28,413 nucleotides of DNA, from the NCBI GenBank assembly GCA_043809365.1, contig JAZDDW010000046.1, positions 1 through 28,413 of the forward strand, in the 5' to 3' direction. Under the pieces are notes generated by a model. It saw only the letters and a program-made list of their open reading frames with translations. It was not told where the DNA came from and did not search any database. The translations under genes and the position numbers were made by a program. Source of the DNA: CAJAUT01 sp043809365. GTDB lineage: Bacteria > Patescibacteriota > Microgenomatia > UBA1400 > UBA12108. Within the stretch, counting starts at the first letter, position 1; each line of letters starts with the position of its first letter. Shown here piece after piece: positions 8,241 to 13,924 of the stretch.

Positions 8241-8435
8241 ATGATCAAAAACGCAAATAAACCATGGACGCCTACCCAGGTTACTCAATTAAGGTCTCTT
8301 GCGCGAGAGAATACCCCTACCCGTGTAATTGGGTTAAAAATGGGTCGTAGCCCCGGAGCCGTGCAAACAAAGGCCTCAGAGAAAGGAATTTCTCTTAGAC
8401 CAACTAATCAGTCGCCTTACAATCGAAGTAAGTAG
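8241..8435 (+). CDS. Myb/SANT-like helix-turn-helix small protein, 64 aa
   Basis: A 64-residue basic protein. Residues about 8-52 have the layout of a small bacterial SANT/Myb-like three-helix domain: WTPTQVTQLRSLA, then TRVIGLKMGRSPGAVQ, then KASEKGISL. The conserved Trp at the start, the GRS turn and the K-A-x-x-x-G-I-S-L end are typical of short DNA-binding proteins found in many bacteria and phages. AGGAG stands seven bases before the ATG. It follows the zinc-ribbon gene by 12 bp and is followed by a strong stem-loop (8445-8479). It probably binds DNA; target and role are unknown. Confidence 0.75.
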   Translation: MIKNANKPWTPTQVTQLRSLARENTPTRVIGLKMGRSPGAVQTKASEKGISLRPTNQSPYNRSK

Positions 8436-8444
8436 GTGGACAAC

Positions 8445-8479
8445 AGCTCACCTCCCCGTAACACACGAGGAGGTGAGCT
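8445..8479 (+). terminator. Strong 11-bp stem-loop after the Myb-like gene
   Basis: AGCTCACCTCC (8445-8455) and GGAGGTGAGCT (8469-8479) form a perfect 11-bp stem with a 13-base loop, starting ten bases after the stop. The 3' flank is ATCACCCCC rather than a T-run, so it may be a processing or stability hairpin rather than a classical terminator. The GGAGGTGA strand matches a Shine-Dalgarno sequence, but no start codon in reach opens a good frame. Confidence 0.6.
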
Positions 8480-8511
8480 ATCACCCCCGGTGTGTCCCTC
8501 ATTCGCCTAAC

Positions 8512-8579
8512 AGCTTCCATCCTTCGCAAAAGCTACGGAGTGGCACGGCGGACGGGCACGGCTGTCTGGTAATTTCGTG
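8512..8579. repeat. GC-rich intergenic element with a short tandem repeat
   Basis: This stretch is much richer in G and C than its surroundings. It holds a small hairpin (CTTCG paired with CGGAG, about 8522-8540). It also holds two copies of a 12-mer, GGCACGGCGGAC at 8542-8553 and GGCACGGCTGTC at 8555-8566, differing at two bases. No gene is seen. It resembles a dispersed intergenic repeat, but only one copy is in the window. Confidence 0.4.
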
Positions 8580-8603
8580 AACTTCAAGGTGAGACCTCGT
8601 AGG
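8580..8603 (+). repeat. Direct repeat copy A with central dyad AGGT-N3-ACCT
   Basis: AACTTCAAGGTG, two variable bases (AG), then ACCTCGTAGG. Copy B at 9719-9742 is identical except for those two bases (TA). The centre is an inverted repeat, AGGT-GAG-ACCT (8587-8597). It lies just before the TTGGCA -35 of the FtsK-gamma gene, a typical activator or operator position. Confidence 0.7.
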
Positions 8604-8610
8604 GTAGAAC

Positions 8611-8637
8611 TTGGCAGTAAAGCAGATGTGCTATAAC
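8611..8637 (+). promoter_or_regulatory. Promoter of the FtsK-gamma gene
   Basis: TTGGCA (8611-8616) and an extended -10, TGC then TATAAC (8629-8637), are separated by 15 bp. The ATG follows ten bases after the -10, so the leader is a few bases at most and no Shine-Dalgarno site exists. The short spacer is compensated by the TG extension. Confidence 0.55.
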
Positions 8638-8647
8638 TAACTATAAG

Positions 8648-9019
8648 ATGACACAAACTTATCTTGAGAAACACGTAGAGGAATTGACCAACCGGGTCAT
8701 TATCCTGGAGAAAATGGTCGCGCACCTGCTCTACGAAGAGCCCGAAGCTAATAGACGCAAGATCGACATCCCATACCCGACCCCCAAAAGGTCCAATTAT
8801 GCCGTAGACGAGCCGACCGATCCCGATCCCCTGTACGACGAAGTATGGAAGGTAATCAGCAAAACAGGTAAAGTCAGCACCTCATATATCCAAAAGAAAT
8901 TTTCCCTCGGCTACAACCGCTCCGCCAAACTCATGGACCAGTTGGAGCGCGAGGGAGTGATCGGCCCCTCTGTTGGGGTAAAACCCAGGGTGATCCTCAA
9001 ATCGTATCCGTCAACCTAA
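8648..9019 (+). CDS. Free-standing FtsK gamma-domain (winged helix) protein
   Basis: A 123-residue protein whose C-terminal half (about 60-118) matches the FtsK/SpoIIIE gamma domain: DPLYDEVWKVISKTGKVSTS, then the second helix IQKKFSLGYNRSAKLMDQLE and the wing EGVIGPSVGVKPRVIL. In FtsK this winged helix reads the KOPS/SRS sequences that orient the motor. Here there is no motor. Instead the N-terminus is a short amphipathic, probably coiled-coil helix (about 3-30) followed by a Pro/Arg-rich linker. The 3' end overlaps the convergent motor-like gene by 23 bp. It should be a sequence-specific DNA-binding protein, perhaps a dimer. It could be a transcription regulator or an orienting partner for another protein. 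Domain assignment is firm, role is inference. Confidence 0.85.
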   Translation: MTQTYLEKHVEELTNRVIILEKMVAHLLYEEPEANRRKIDIPYPTPKRSNYAVDEPTDPDPLYDEVWKVISKTGKVSTSYIQKKFSLGYNRSAKLMDQLEREGVIGPSVGVKPRVILKSYPST

Positions 9020-9686
9020 TCTTCTTGCTCTCACTGCTACCGTAAGGCAGGTAGTTCACAATCCCCACTTCATCATTCCCACTATAAGTGATCCGATTCC
9101 GGTACAGCTTGGACATCAGGTCGCGGGGATGCTTAGTGGTCGCCGTCATGATAAAGCCAGTCATCCGCGCGTTTGGCATGATCCGCTCCATCAGCCCATA
9201 GATATATGATGGGGCCGCCATCACCATCTCGGATATATCGACATCGACTACGAGAATGTACTCCATCGCCGTAAAGCCAGACTCTAGGTTGTACTCTTCA
9301 ATCGATTTCACCCCACTTTGTGCAAATAAGTCTAGGCGTTTCTGTATTTCTTTGTTGATCCACTGGTGGGCGGATATGACCCGCTCGACTTCCTCAATCA
9401 CTGGGGTCAGCAGGTGATCATCCCCGTCGTAGGATTTGAGTCCTACCTCACACAGGTCAACCAGAATCAGTCGCATTTCTTCTGGTTTATTCTTCGCCAG
9501 CATGTAGTCGAGGATGTTGCGGATAATGGTGGGGTCGATCGTCATCCATTTGGGGTAGCTAATCAGCAAACTCTCGCTTCTTGCCAAATCTAAGCTAAAA
9601 TCTTGACCATCCAGCTCGGTCCCGATCGGTACTACCAGACCGGCAGGGGAATCTTGTGTCATCGTTTCCAGTAAAGTATCTGCCAC
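8997..9686 (-). CDS. FtsK/SpoIIIE-like motor domain lacking Walker A
   Basis: A 229-residue protein that follows the FtsK beta domain. LILVDLCEVGL matches the Walker B strand LILIDPK, HLLTPVI is nearly unchanged, LFAQSGVKSIEEYN matches the F-A-x-x-G-V-x-x-I-E-x-Y-N helix, ILVVDVDISEMVM matches IVVIVDELADLMM, and ATTKHP stands where ATQRP is expected. The Walker A loop GTTGSGKS is replaced by ISYPKWMTID, and the basic residue after the Walker B Asp is lost, so ATP hydrolysis is unlikely. The N-terminal membrane part and the gamma domain are absent; a gamma domain is encoded convergently next door. GTG 9686 is chosen because TATAGT lies exactly six bases upstream; a TTG at 9704 would start before that. 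Probably a domesticated pseudo-ATPase. Confidence 0.82.
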   Translation of the reverse strand: MADTLLETMTQDSPAGLVVPIGTELDGQDFSLDLARSESLLISYPKWMTIDPTIIRNILDYMLAKNKPEEMRLILVDLCEVGLKSYDGDDHLLTPVIEEVERVISAHQWINKEIQKRLDLFAQSGVKSIEEYNLESGFTAMEYILVVDVDISEMVMAAPSYIYGLMERIMPNARMTGFIMTATTKHPRDLMSKLYRNRITYSGNDEVGIVNYLPYGSSESKKIRLTDTI

Positions 9687-9692
9687 AAAGTT

Positions 9693-9721
9693 ACTATAGA
9701 CCAAAAATATTACCTTGTAAC
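9693..9721 (-). promoter_or_regulatory. Promoter of the motor-like gene (leaderless)
   Basis: On the minus strand TATAGT (9698-9693) stands six bases before GTG 9686, and GTTACA (9721-9716) is 17 bp upstream as a fair -35. The -35 overlaps the left end of direct repeat copy B, so a protein bound to the repeat would touch polymerase. Confidence 0.6.
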
Positions 9722-9742
9722 TTCAAGGTGTAACCTCGTAGG
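9719..9742 (+). repeat. Direct repeat copy B with central dyad AGGT-N3-ACCT
   Basis: AACTTCAAGGTG, two variable bases (TA), then ACCTCGTAGG, 22 of 24 bases identical to copy A at 8580-8603. It lies between the divergent motor-like gene and alkD, overlapping the -35 of the former and 21 bp before the alkD ATG. It could be an operator for both genes. Confidence 0.7.
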
Positions 9743-9763
9743 CCTGCTAAAATAATCATTACT

Positions 9764-10495
9764 ATGTCTCCCTCAAACATTCTCTCTCATCTAAAAAAAC
9801 TGCGTGATCCAGCCAGGGCTACTCACTCTTTGCGCTTTTTCAAAACTGGCGTAGGGGAGTACGGAGAAGGGGACAAGTTTCTCGGTCTGACTGTCCCCCA
9901 GATCCGCTCAACCGTCAATCAATACTGGCGCACACTCTCTCTCAAGGGTACCATTCTCCTGCTCCACAACTCTTTTCACGAAGCTCGCCTCACCGCTCTC
10001 CTCATCCTGGTTGCCAAATATCAACACCATTCTGATCAAAAACAAATCTACCAACTTTATCTCGCCAATACGTCGTTCATCAACAACTGGGATTTGGTCG
10101 ATTCTAGCGCCCACAAAATCATTGGTGACTATCTCCTCACACGTCCTCGCGATGTTTTGTATCGCCTAGTCAAATCAAAAAGTCTCTGGGAGCGGCGAAT
10201 TAGTATTATTGCTACCTTCGCTTTTATCGCTCAAGGTGATTATGCGGATGCCCTTCACCTAGCCCAATTACTTCGCGACGACTCTCACGATTTAATTCAC
10301 AAAGCGGTAGGTTGGACGCTCCGGGAAGTGGGGAAAAAAGATCAAACTCTGCTTTTACAATTTCTCGATACACACGCGGGAAAGATGCCCCGCACCATGC
10401 TCCGCTACGCCATCGAAAAGTTGACGCCCTCGGCCCGCCAACATTATCTGAGGTCAGCTATCCCGCAGCTCCTCGATACAACAGCTCCATTATAA
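9764..10495 (+). CDS. alkD: DNA alkylation repair protein, AlkD-like
   Basis: A 243-residue all-helical HEAT-like protein of the AlkD family, at the usual length. Recognisable parts are FFKTGVGEYGEGDKFLG near the N-terminus (about 26-42), the catalytic region INNWDLVDSSAHKI (the Trp and the second Asp correspond to the active-site pair of AlkD) and LWERRISIIATF. The C-terminal part reads DLIHKAVGWTLREVGKKD and MPRTMLRYAIEKL. AlkD enzymes remove positively charged alkylated bases such as 3-methyladenine and 7-methylguanine without flipping the base. A TAAAAT (9748-9753) ten bases before the ATG is a possible -10. Its 3' end overlaps a convergent 74-residue gene by 38 bp. Confidence 0.9.
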   Translation: MSPSNILSHLKKLRDPARATHSLRFFKTGVGEYGEGDKFLGLTVPQIRSTVNQYWRTLSLKGTILLLHNSFHEARLTALLILVAKYQHHSDQKQIYQLYLANTSFINNWDLVDSSAHKIIGDYLLTRPRDVLYRLVKSKSLWERRISIIATFAFIAQGDYADALHLAQLLRDDSHDLIHKAVGWTLREVGKKDQTLLLQFLDTHAGKMPRTMLRYAIEKLTPSARQHYLRSAIPQLLDTTAPL

Positions 10496-10682
10496 TTTCC
10501 AATATTGGGGGTTTACCGTTTTTGCTCTTGTACATTATCACCCGCCCCTCCATATTTTGTGTTGCTTTAGCTACTTCTCTCCCCGCATCCTTCACTGTAA
10601 TCGGACCAGAAATCAAAACTCCATCATTTAATTCTCTCCCTAAATATATGCCTGGATTTTCAACCCATAAAGGCAGACTCAT
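10458..10682 (-). CDS. Small hypothetical protein, 74 aa, convergent to alkD
   Basis: Not recognised. The 74-residue protein begins MSLPLWVENPGIYLGREL and has a compact mixed alpha/beta pattern (GVLISGPITVKDAGREVA, then EGRVIMYKSKNGKPPILEII) without membrane segments or signal peptide. Reality is supported by a leaderless promoter: TAAAAT on the minus strand (10694-10689) exactly six bases before the ATG. Codon use fits a real gene (GGC, GAA and ATT, few rare codons). The C-terminal 13 residues are encoded antisense to the end of alkD. Confidence 0.65.
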   Translation of the reverse strand: MSLPLWVENPGIYLGRELNDGVLISGPITVKDAGREVAKATQNMEGRVIMYKSKNGKPPILEIIMELLYRGAAG

Positions 10683-10845
10683 ATCATTATTTTATCTTGA
10701 CTCTGCAAGACAGGCCTTACAGCTTTATGTTATATCAATTTCACTCACATCTATCCAGCAGCCGAGCAAGTGCCACGGTATTAACTCCAGTGGTAGTCAC
10801 TGCTGACTCCGCTTGTGAAAAAATCAAAAGGTATAAACTTAAATA
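10683..10845. promoter_or_regulatory. Divergent intergenic region before the EamA gene
   Basis: The region carries the -10 of the 74-residue gene (10689-10694, minus). On the plus strand TATAAA (10832-10837) stands eight bases before the EamA ATG, a near-leaderless arrangement; the -35 is weak. Nothing else is recognised in the 160 bases. Confidence 0.5.
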
Positions 10846-11685
10846 ATGTTTACCCACTACCTCCCCCTCGCGATCCTTGCCGGACTCGGCACAATCGGCT
10901 TCAACACTTTTAATCGCCAAACTCTCCAAAAAGGCCACGACTCCACGGTCTATGCCTGGCTCTTTGAGATCATGCGCATCCTCATTTTCCTTCCCTTCCT
11001 CCTCTTTGATTACCAAGTGATCTGGTCTTGGGCCAGTGCCAGAGCCTTTCTTCTCATGGGTTTCACCGAATTAGTCTCCGTCTATCTATTCATGAAAATG
11101 CATTCTCATTCCGATCTCTCCCTTTCTTCTATTTTTACCCGCCTCCGTATCATCTGGACTCCCATTGTTGGATTTCTGATCCTCGGAGAAATCTTGTCTC
11201 CTCTCCAATATTTAGGTATTCTCGTTATCTTCCTCGGTTGCTCATTGATCTACTTCATCCATAATAATGGCTCCCGCCGAGGTCTCATTTATGCTCTTGT
11301 GTTTTCCTTAGTCAATGCTTGTTCTAATGTTTTTGTGAAACAAGCTTCGGTTTACGCTTCTTCGAGTATGATTACTATTTTATTTTCTATTCCTGCCGCT
11401 CTCTTTATTCCCGTAATCATGCGCAATGGTCGTACTCGGATCTCTCACAACTTAGTTCCTGTTATGCGGCCACTATTTGCTGCCTCCCTTTTCAACGCCC
11501 TCACCATGTTCACTCTCGTTACCGCCCTCCATCTCGCTCCTGCAGGACAAGTTACGGGAATCTCTCAGGGTGTTGCCACGCTTAGCATTTTTTCCGGCAT
11601 ATTTATTCTAGGTGAACGCGATCATAAATTGATTAAATTCTTGGCTGGCCTCATCACCACCACCGGCATTATTTTGCTTGTATAA
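10846..11685 (+). CDS. EamA/DMT superfamily transporter
   Basis: A 279-residue membrane protein with about ten hydrophobic helices in two tandem EamA-like halves. The first half contains LPLAILAGLGTIGFNTFNRQTL, the second starts near RRGLIYALVFSLVNACSNVFVKQA. Both halves end in the family pattern of an acidic residue within a helix turn (PIVGFLILGEILSPLQYLGILVIFLG and IFSGIFILGERDHKLIKFLAGLI, each with a LGE motif). It is a drug/metabolite-type exporter or importer; the substrate cannot be told. The stop codon lies inside the TATAAT box of the next gene. Confidence 0.88.
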   Translation: MFTHYLPLAILAGLGTIGFNTFNRQTLQKGHDSTVYAWLFEIMRILIFLPFLLFDYQVIWSWASARAFLLMGFTELVSVYLFMKMHSHSDLSLSSIFTRLRIIWTPIVGFLILGEILSPLQYLGILVIFLGCSLIYFIHNNGSRRGLIYALVFSLVNACSNVFVKQASVYASSSMITILFSIPAALFIPVIMRNGRTRISHNLVPVMRPLFAASLFNALTMFTLVTALHLAPAGQVTGISQGVATLSIFSGIFILGERDHKLIKFLAGLITTTGIILLV

Positions 11686-11686
11686 T
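11681..11686 (+). promoter_or_regulatory. -10 box of the phosphoribosyltransferase-like gene
   Basis: TATAAT at 11681-11686 overlaps the EamA stop codon (TAA 11683-11685) and stands seven bases before the ATG at 11694. The TG just before it may act as an extension. The -35 is poor. Confidence 0.55.
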
Positions 11687-11693
11687 ATCTACT

Positions 11694-12380
11694 ATGCAAG
11701 ACCCCAACCTTCTCAAAGACACCCTCAAAAAATACAAAAAAGATAACTATCACGTCCAATCCTGGTCAGAGTACGAACCAGAATTGAAAACTCTCACTGA
11801 CAAAGTATTAGGCTACGTCAAAGACAATAAACTTACTATCGACGCCGTTGTCCCCATCCTCCGCGGTGGCAATATCCCCGCGACTTTCCTCGCCTACGCG
11901 CTCGATGTCCTTACCATCCTCCCCGTCCAGTACAAATATTTTTTCACTCCGGGCAAGTGCCAGCTCCGTAGATTATTATCAATAGATCCCCAATCATTGC
12001 CTGTCAAAAATCCGACCATTCTCTTAATCGAAGGCAATCATTGTTACGGCAATCAAGCAAAATATGCGGCCCAAGATCTAAGACAAGCATTTCCCAATTC
12101 CCGTATTATTTATGGTGCCTCCAATATGGATTACAAATATCAGGATGTCGTTGTCGACGCCGAGGTTTCGTTCTACGGCAATCTAACTAATTGTTGCAAA
12201 GAATTAACTGATTCCCAGTGTAAAGAATTGGGAATTGTTAATGGCTACAAATCAGAATTACTTTTTCCCTGGGAAAATATCGACGAAGAATGGGATATCG
12301 TAGCACTCAAACAACACCATTATTCAAATCTTAAAGAATTACAAATTAAATCACCGCTCGTCGCAGAATATCCGCTCTAG
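11694..12380 (+). CDS. Phosphoribosyltransferase-like protein
   Basis: A 228-residue protein with the outline of a type I phosphoribosyltransferase. TIDAVVPILRGGNIPATFLAYALDV (about 49-73) is the strand and Arg-Gly-Gly loop that binds pyrophosphate. TILLIEGNHCYGNQAKYAAQDL is in the place of the PRPP loop but lacks the usual paired acidic residues and T-x-x-T of VVDDVxxTGxT. The last third (GNLTNCCKELTDSQCKELGI, LLFPWENIDEEWDI) is unlike purine salvage enzymes and contains four Cys. So this is either a PRTase with unusual nucleotide handling or a PRTase-fold regulator. It is transcribed from its own leaderless-type promoter and has no purine or pyrimidine gene beside it. Confidence 0.65.
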   Translation: MQDPNLLKDTLKKYKKDNYHVQSWSEYEPELKTLTDKVLGYVKDNKLTIDAVVPILRGGNIPATFLAYALDVLTILPVQYKYFFTPGKCQLRRLLSIDPQSLPVKNPTILLIEGNHCYGNQAKYAAQDLRQAFPNSRIIYGASNMDYKYQDVVVDAEVSFYGNLTNCCKELTDSQCKELGIVNGYKSELLFPWENIDEEWDIVALKQHHYSNLKELQIKSPLVAEYPL

Positions 12381-12390
12381 TTTTTATTTG

Positions 12391-12431
12391 TTGCACATTC
12401 AATTGCTATATATACAATTCACATTGTGTGA
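12391..12431 (+). promoter_or_regulatory. Promoter with dyad operator before the DUF4342 gene
   Basis: TTGCAC (12391-12396), a 16-bp spacer and TACAAT (12413-12418) form a good promoter. TCACA-TTG-TGTGA (12419-12431), a perfect 5-3-5 dyad, covers the expected start of transcription, a classical repressor position. The leader is about 48 bases and ends in AAAGGA (12463-12468), four bases before the ATG. Confidence 0.55.
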
Positions 12432-12472
12432 TTTAATTAAGTTGTTACATAAACATTTTTGTAAAGGACAAT

Positions 12473-12754
12473 ATGACAACCAAAAAGCGAACATCCAAGA
12501 AACCTTTAGTCAGTAAAAAACAACAAGAAGAATTCAAGGTCGAAGGTAAAAAGGTATTGAGTAAAGTCAAAGCCCTGATCAAAGAGGGGAACGTGAGGAA
12601 AATCACCGTCAAAGACAACAAGGGTAAAACCATCCTCTCCCTCCCCGTCACCGCCGGTGTGATAGGTGCTCTTATTCTCCCCCCACTAGTCGTGGTTGGT
12701 GCGATCGCGGCCCTCATTACCGAGTGCACAATATCAGTAGAACGCAATAAATAA
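12473..12754 (+). CDS. DUF4342 domain protein
   Basis: A 93-residue protein. After a Lys-rich head (TTKKRTSKKPLVSKKQQ) it follows the DUF4342 pattern: EEFKVEGKKVLSKVKALIKE, then GNVRKITVKDNKGKTILSLP, then a hydrophobic helix GVIGALILPPLVVVGAIAAL and the end TECTISVER. The family is usually a short membrane-associated protein of unknown function. It is expressed from a conventional promoter with a Shine-Dalgarno site, unlike the leaderless neighbours. It is followed after 38 bp by the histone-like gene, which has a perfect Shine-Dalgarno site and no promoter of its own, so the two are probably co-transcribed. Confidence 0.85.
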   Translation: MTTKKRTSKKPLVSKKQQEEFKVEGKKVLSKVKALIKEGNVRKITVKDNKGKTILSLPVTAGVIGALILPPLVVVGAIAALITECTISVERNK

Positions 12755-12774
12755 TTATTTATCGTTCAATTACC

Positions 12775-12784
12775 AAAGGAGGTG
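12775..12784 (+). promoter_or_regulatory. Very strong Shine-Dalgarno site
   Basis: AAAGGAGGTG at 12775-12784 is a near-complete complement of the 16S anti-Shine-Dalgarno sequence and stands eight bases before the ATG at 12793. It fixes the start of a short gene below 50 codons and implies a high translation rate. Confidence 0.8.
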
Positions 12785-12792
12785 AAAATTTC

Positions 12793-12930
12793 ATGCCAAA
12801 AAAGAAAGCCAAAAAAGTTGTCAAACGCAAAGTGGCCAAACGCCGCGTAAAAAAAGTTGTCCGTAAGACCACCAAAAGAAAAACGATCAAAAAAGTTGCC
12901 AAAAGAAAAGTTGCCAAGAAAAAAAAGTAA
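12793..12930 (+). CDS. Histone H1-like Lys/Arg-rich small protein, 45 aa
   Basis: A 45-residue gene: MPKKKAKKVVKRKVAKRR and onward, ending AKRKVAKKKK. Nearly all residues are Lys, Arg, Val, Ala or Thr in repeating K-K-V-A/V-K-R units, and there are no acidic residues. This composition is that of the C-terminal tail of histone H1 and of bacterial H1-like proteins (Hc1/AlgP type), so it probably binds DNA or RNA by charge and helps compact the nucleoid. The strong Shine-Dalgarno site at eight bases supports real and abundant translation. A stem-loop (12938-12981) follows the stop. Confidence 0.75.
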   Translation: MPKKKAKKVVKRKVAKRRVKKVVRKTTKRKTIKKVAKRKVAKKKK

Positions 12931-12937
12931 ACATGTT

Positions 12938-12981
12938 GGGTCGTGGCTATTCTCTTTACCTGCCTTTAGTCACGACCCTTC
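12938..12981. terminator. Bidirectional stem-loop between convergent genes
   Basis: GGGTCGTG with extension GCT (about 12938-12948) pairs with AGTCACGACCC (about 12968-12978), an 11-bp stem with one G-T pair and a 19-base loop, followed on the plus strand by TTCTTGT. It lies between the histone-like gene and the convergent FemAB-type gene, whose last bases it includes, so it may terminate both. Confidence 0.6.
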
Positions 12982-13910
12982 TTGTATCTTAACCACCACC
13001 ACCTCAACCGTTCAACTATTCGATAGATTTTGTACAACACCGGTTTGGCGACGTAATCCCACGTCCCAATATATTCCACGTGACGTGCTCCGTAGCCCGA
13101 CTTGAATGTGTGGAAGCCATACCACGGATCATTGGGGTCGGGGTCTGGGCCGAGAGCCCCCCACATATCTAGGTACTTTAGTTTCCATTTCTTGGCGAGT
13201 TTGATTGCCTCCCACATGACCAAATTATTCGCCATCACCTCTCTGTGTTCCCGCGTCGAAGCTCCATATGGGTAATAAAGCGTGTCACCATATTTAAACA
13301 ACACCCAAGTTGTAATGATTTGTCCTTGGTATTTCGCCACCAACAAATGTGCGATTTCCGCTTTGCAAAGAACTTTCCACATTTTTTGGTGGTAATCACG
13401 GCCATGGGCATAAAACCCTTGTCTCTTGGTAGTCTCTTCTGTTAGCTCCAAATATTTTGCAAATGCCTCACTACTATTATCTATCTCTACCCTTACTCCA
13501 TGTTTCTCCGCTACGCGAATGTTGTAACGAGTTTTGGGTTTAAAGTTAGCCAACAATTCTGTCTCGCTTGGGCTCACATCTAACACAAAATTGTATTTGG
13601 TAAACAATGGTCTCCCCGCCACAAACCCCAATTTTTGCAGTGTCACAGTGTCACTGTGCGACTGTGTCACTTCTATTTTTGGTTCACACTTGATCATTAT
13701 GCAAGCATTTTCTTTTGCGATTTGCTGCAATGTTTGCACCATTTCCCCGTTGATCACGCCGGTTTTGGGACAATAGCCAATATTCCACGATGTATGTGGG
13801 ATCTTGTGAATTGTTACCTGGATCCCTCCCTCCCGCACCACCCTAACCCCCGTTAGCTTACGGAACTCTCCCCACTCCCAGCTTTGTAGCGGATGTTGTA
13901 CTTTATCCAT
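12966..13910 (-). CDS. FemAB-type lipid II / peptidoglycan aminoacyltransferase
   Basis: A 314-residue FemX/MurM-type protein with two GNAT-like halves. Landmarks are LQSWEWGEFRKLTG at the start, IKCEPKI, NFKPKTRYNIRVAEKHGV (the conserved K-x-R-Y-N-I-R run), FYAHGRDYHQKMW, LVAKYQGQIITTWVLFKYGD, YYPYGAST and the end YLDMWGALGPDPDP with GFHTFKSGYG. These enzymes use aminoacyl-tRNA to add bridge amino acids to lipid II at the inner side of the membrane. Between EPKI and LQKLGF sits an 11-residue run (EVTQSHSDTVT) encoded by a palindromic repeat shared with lepA. The start at 13910 has TAGAAT exactly six bases upstream (13922-13917). The C-terminal tail is basic and Trp/Arg rich. Confidence 0.88.
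   Translation of the reverse strand: MDKVQHPLQSWEWGEFRKLTGVRVVREGGIQVTIHKIPHTSWNIGYCPKTGVINGEMVQTLQQIAKENACIMIKCEPKIEVTQSHSDTVTLQKLGFVAGRPLFTKYNFVLDVSPSETELLANFKPKTRYNIRVAEKHGVRVEIDNSSEAFAKYLELTEETTKRQGFYAHGRDYHQKMWKVLCKAEIAHLLVAKYQGQIITTWVLFKYGDTLYYPYGASTREHREVMANNLVMWEAIKLAKKWKLKYLDMWGALGPDPDPNDPWYGFHTFKSGYGARHVEYIGTWDYVAKPVLYKIYRIVERLRWWWLRYKKGRD
13638..13670. repeat. GTGTCAC palindromic repeat inside the FemAB-type gene
   Basis: CAGTGTCAC, A, GTG, T, CACTGTG at 13638-13658, followed by CGACTGTGTCAC. The centre is CACAGTG-T-CACTGTG (13644-13658), a perfect 7-1-7 palindrome. The first 21 bases match the copy in lepA (26068-26088) except at two positions. It is read on the minus strand as SHSDTV. 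Confidence 0.75.
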
Positions 13911-13924
13911 AGCCTTATTCTATC

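Noticed and set aside
8997..9686. The motor-like gene as a decayed pseudogene of ftsK
   Set aside because: The frame is open for 229 codons, has an intact promoter and start, and keeps conserved FtsK helices, so loss of Walker A looks like a functional change rather than decay.
8997..9704. TTG start at 9704 for the motor-like protein
   Set aside because: It lies upstream of the TATAGT box that sits exactly six bases before GTG 9686, so the transcript would not include it.
8580..9742. The two 24-bp repeats as phage attachment sites
   Set aside because: No integrase or tRNA is nearby, and both copies sit at promoter positions with a symmetric core, which fits an operator better; not fully excluded.
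10741..11016. A 91-codon minus-strand frame opposite the EamA gene start
   Set aside because: Most of it is antisense to the transporter and it has no promoter or ribosome site; the portion at 10741-10803 reads like protein but no family is recognised.
12857..13105. An 82-codon plus-strand frame across the histone-like gene and terminator
   Set aside because: It starts inside the 45-residue gene in another frame, crosses the stem-loop, has no ribosome site and runs antisense to the FemAB-type gene.
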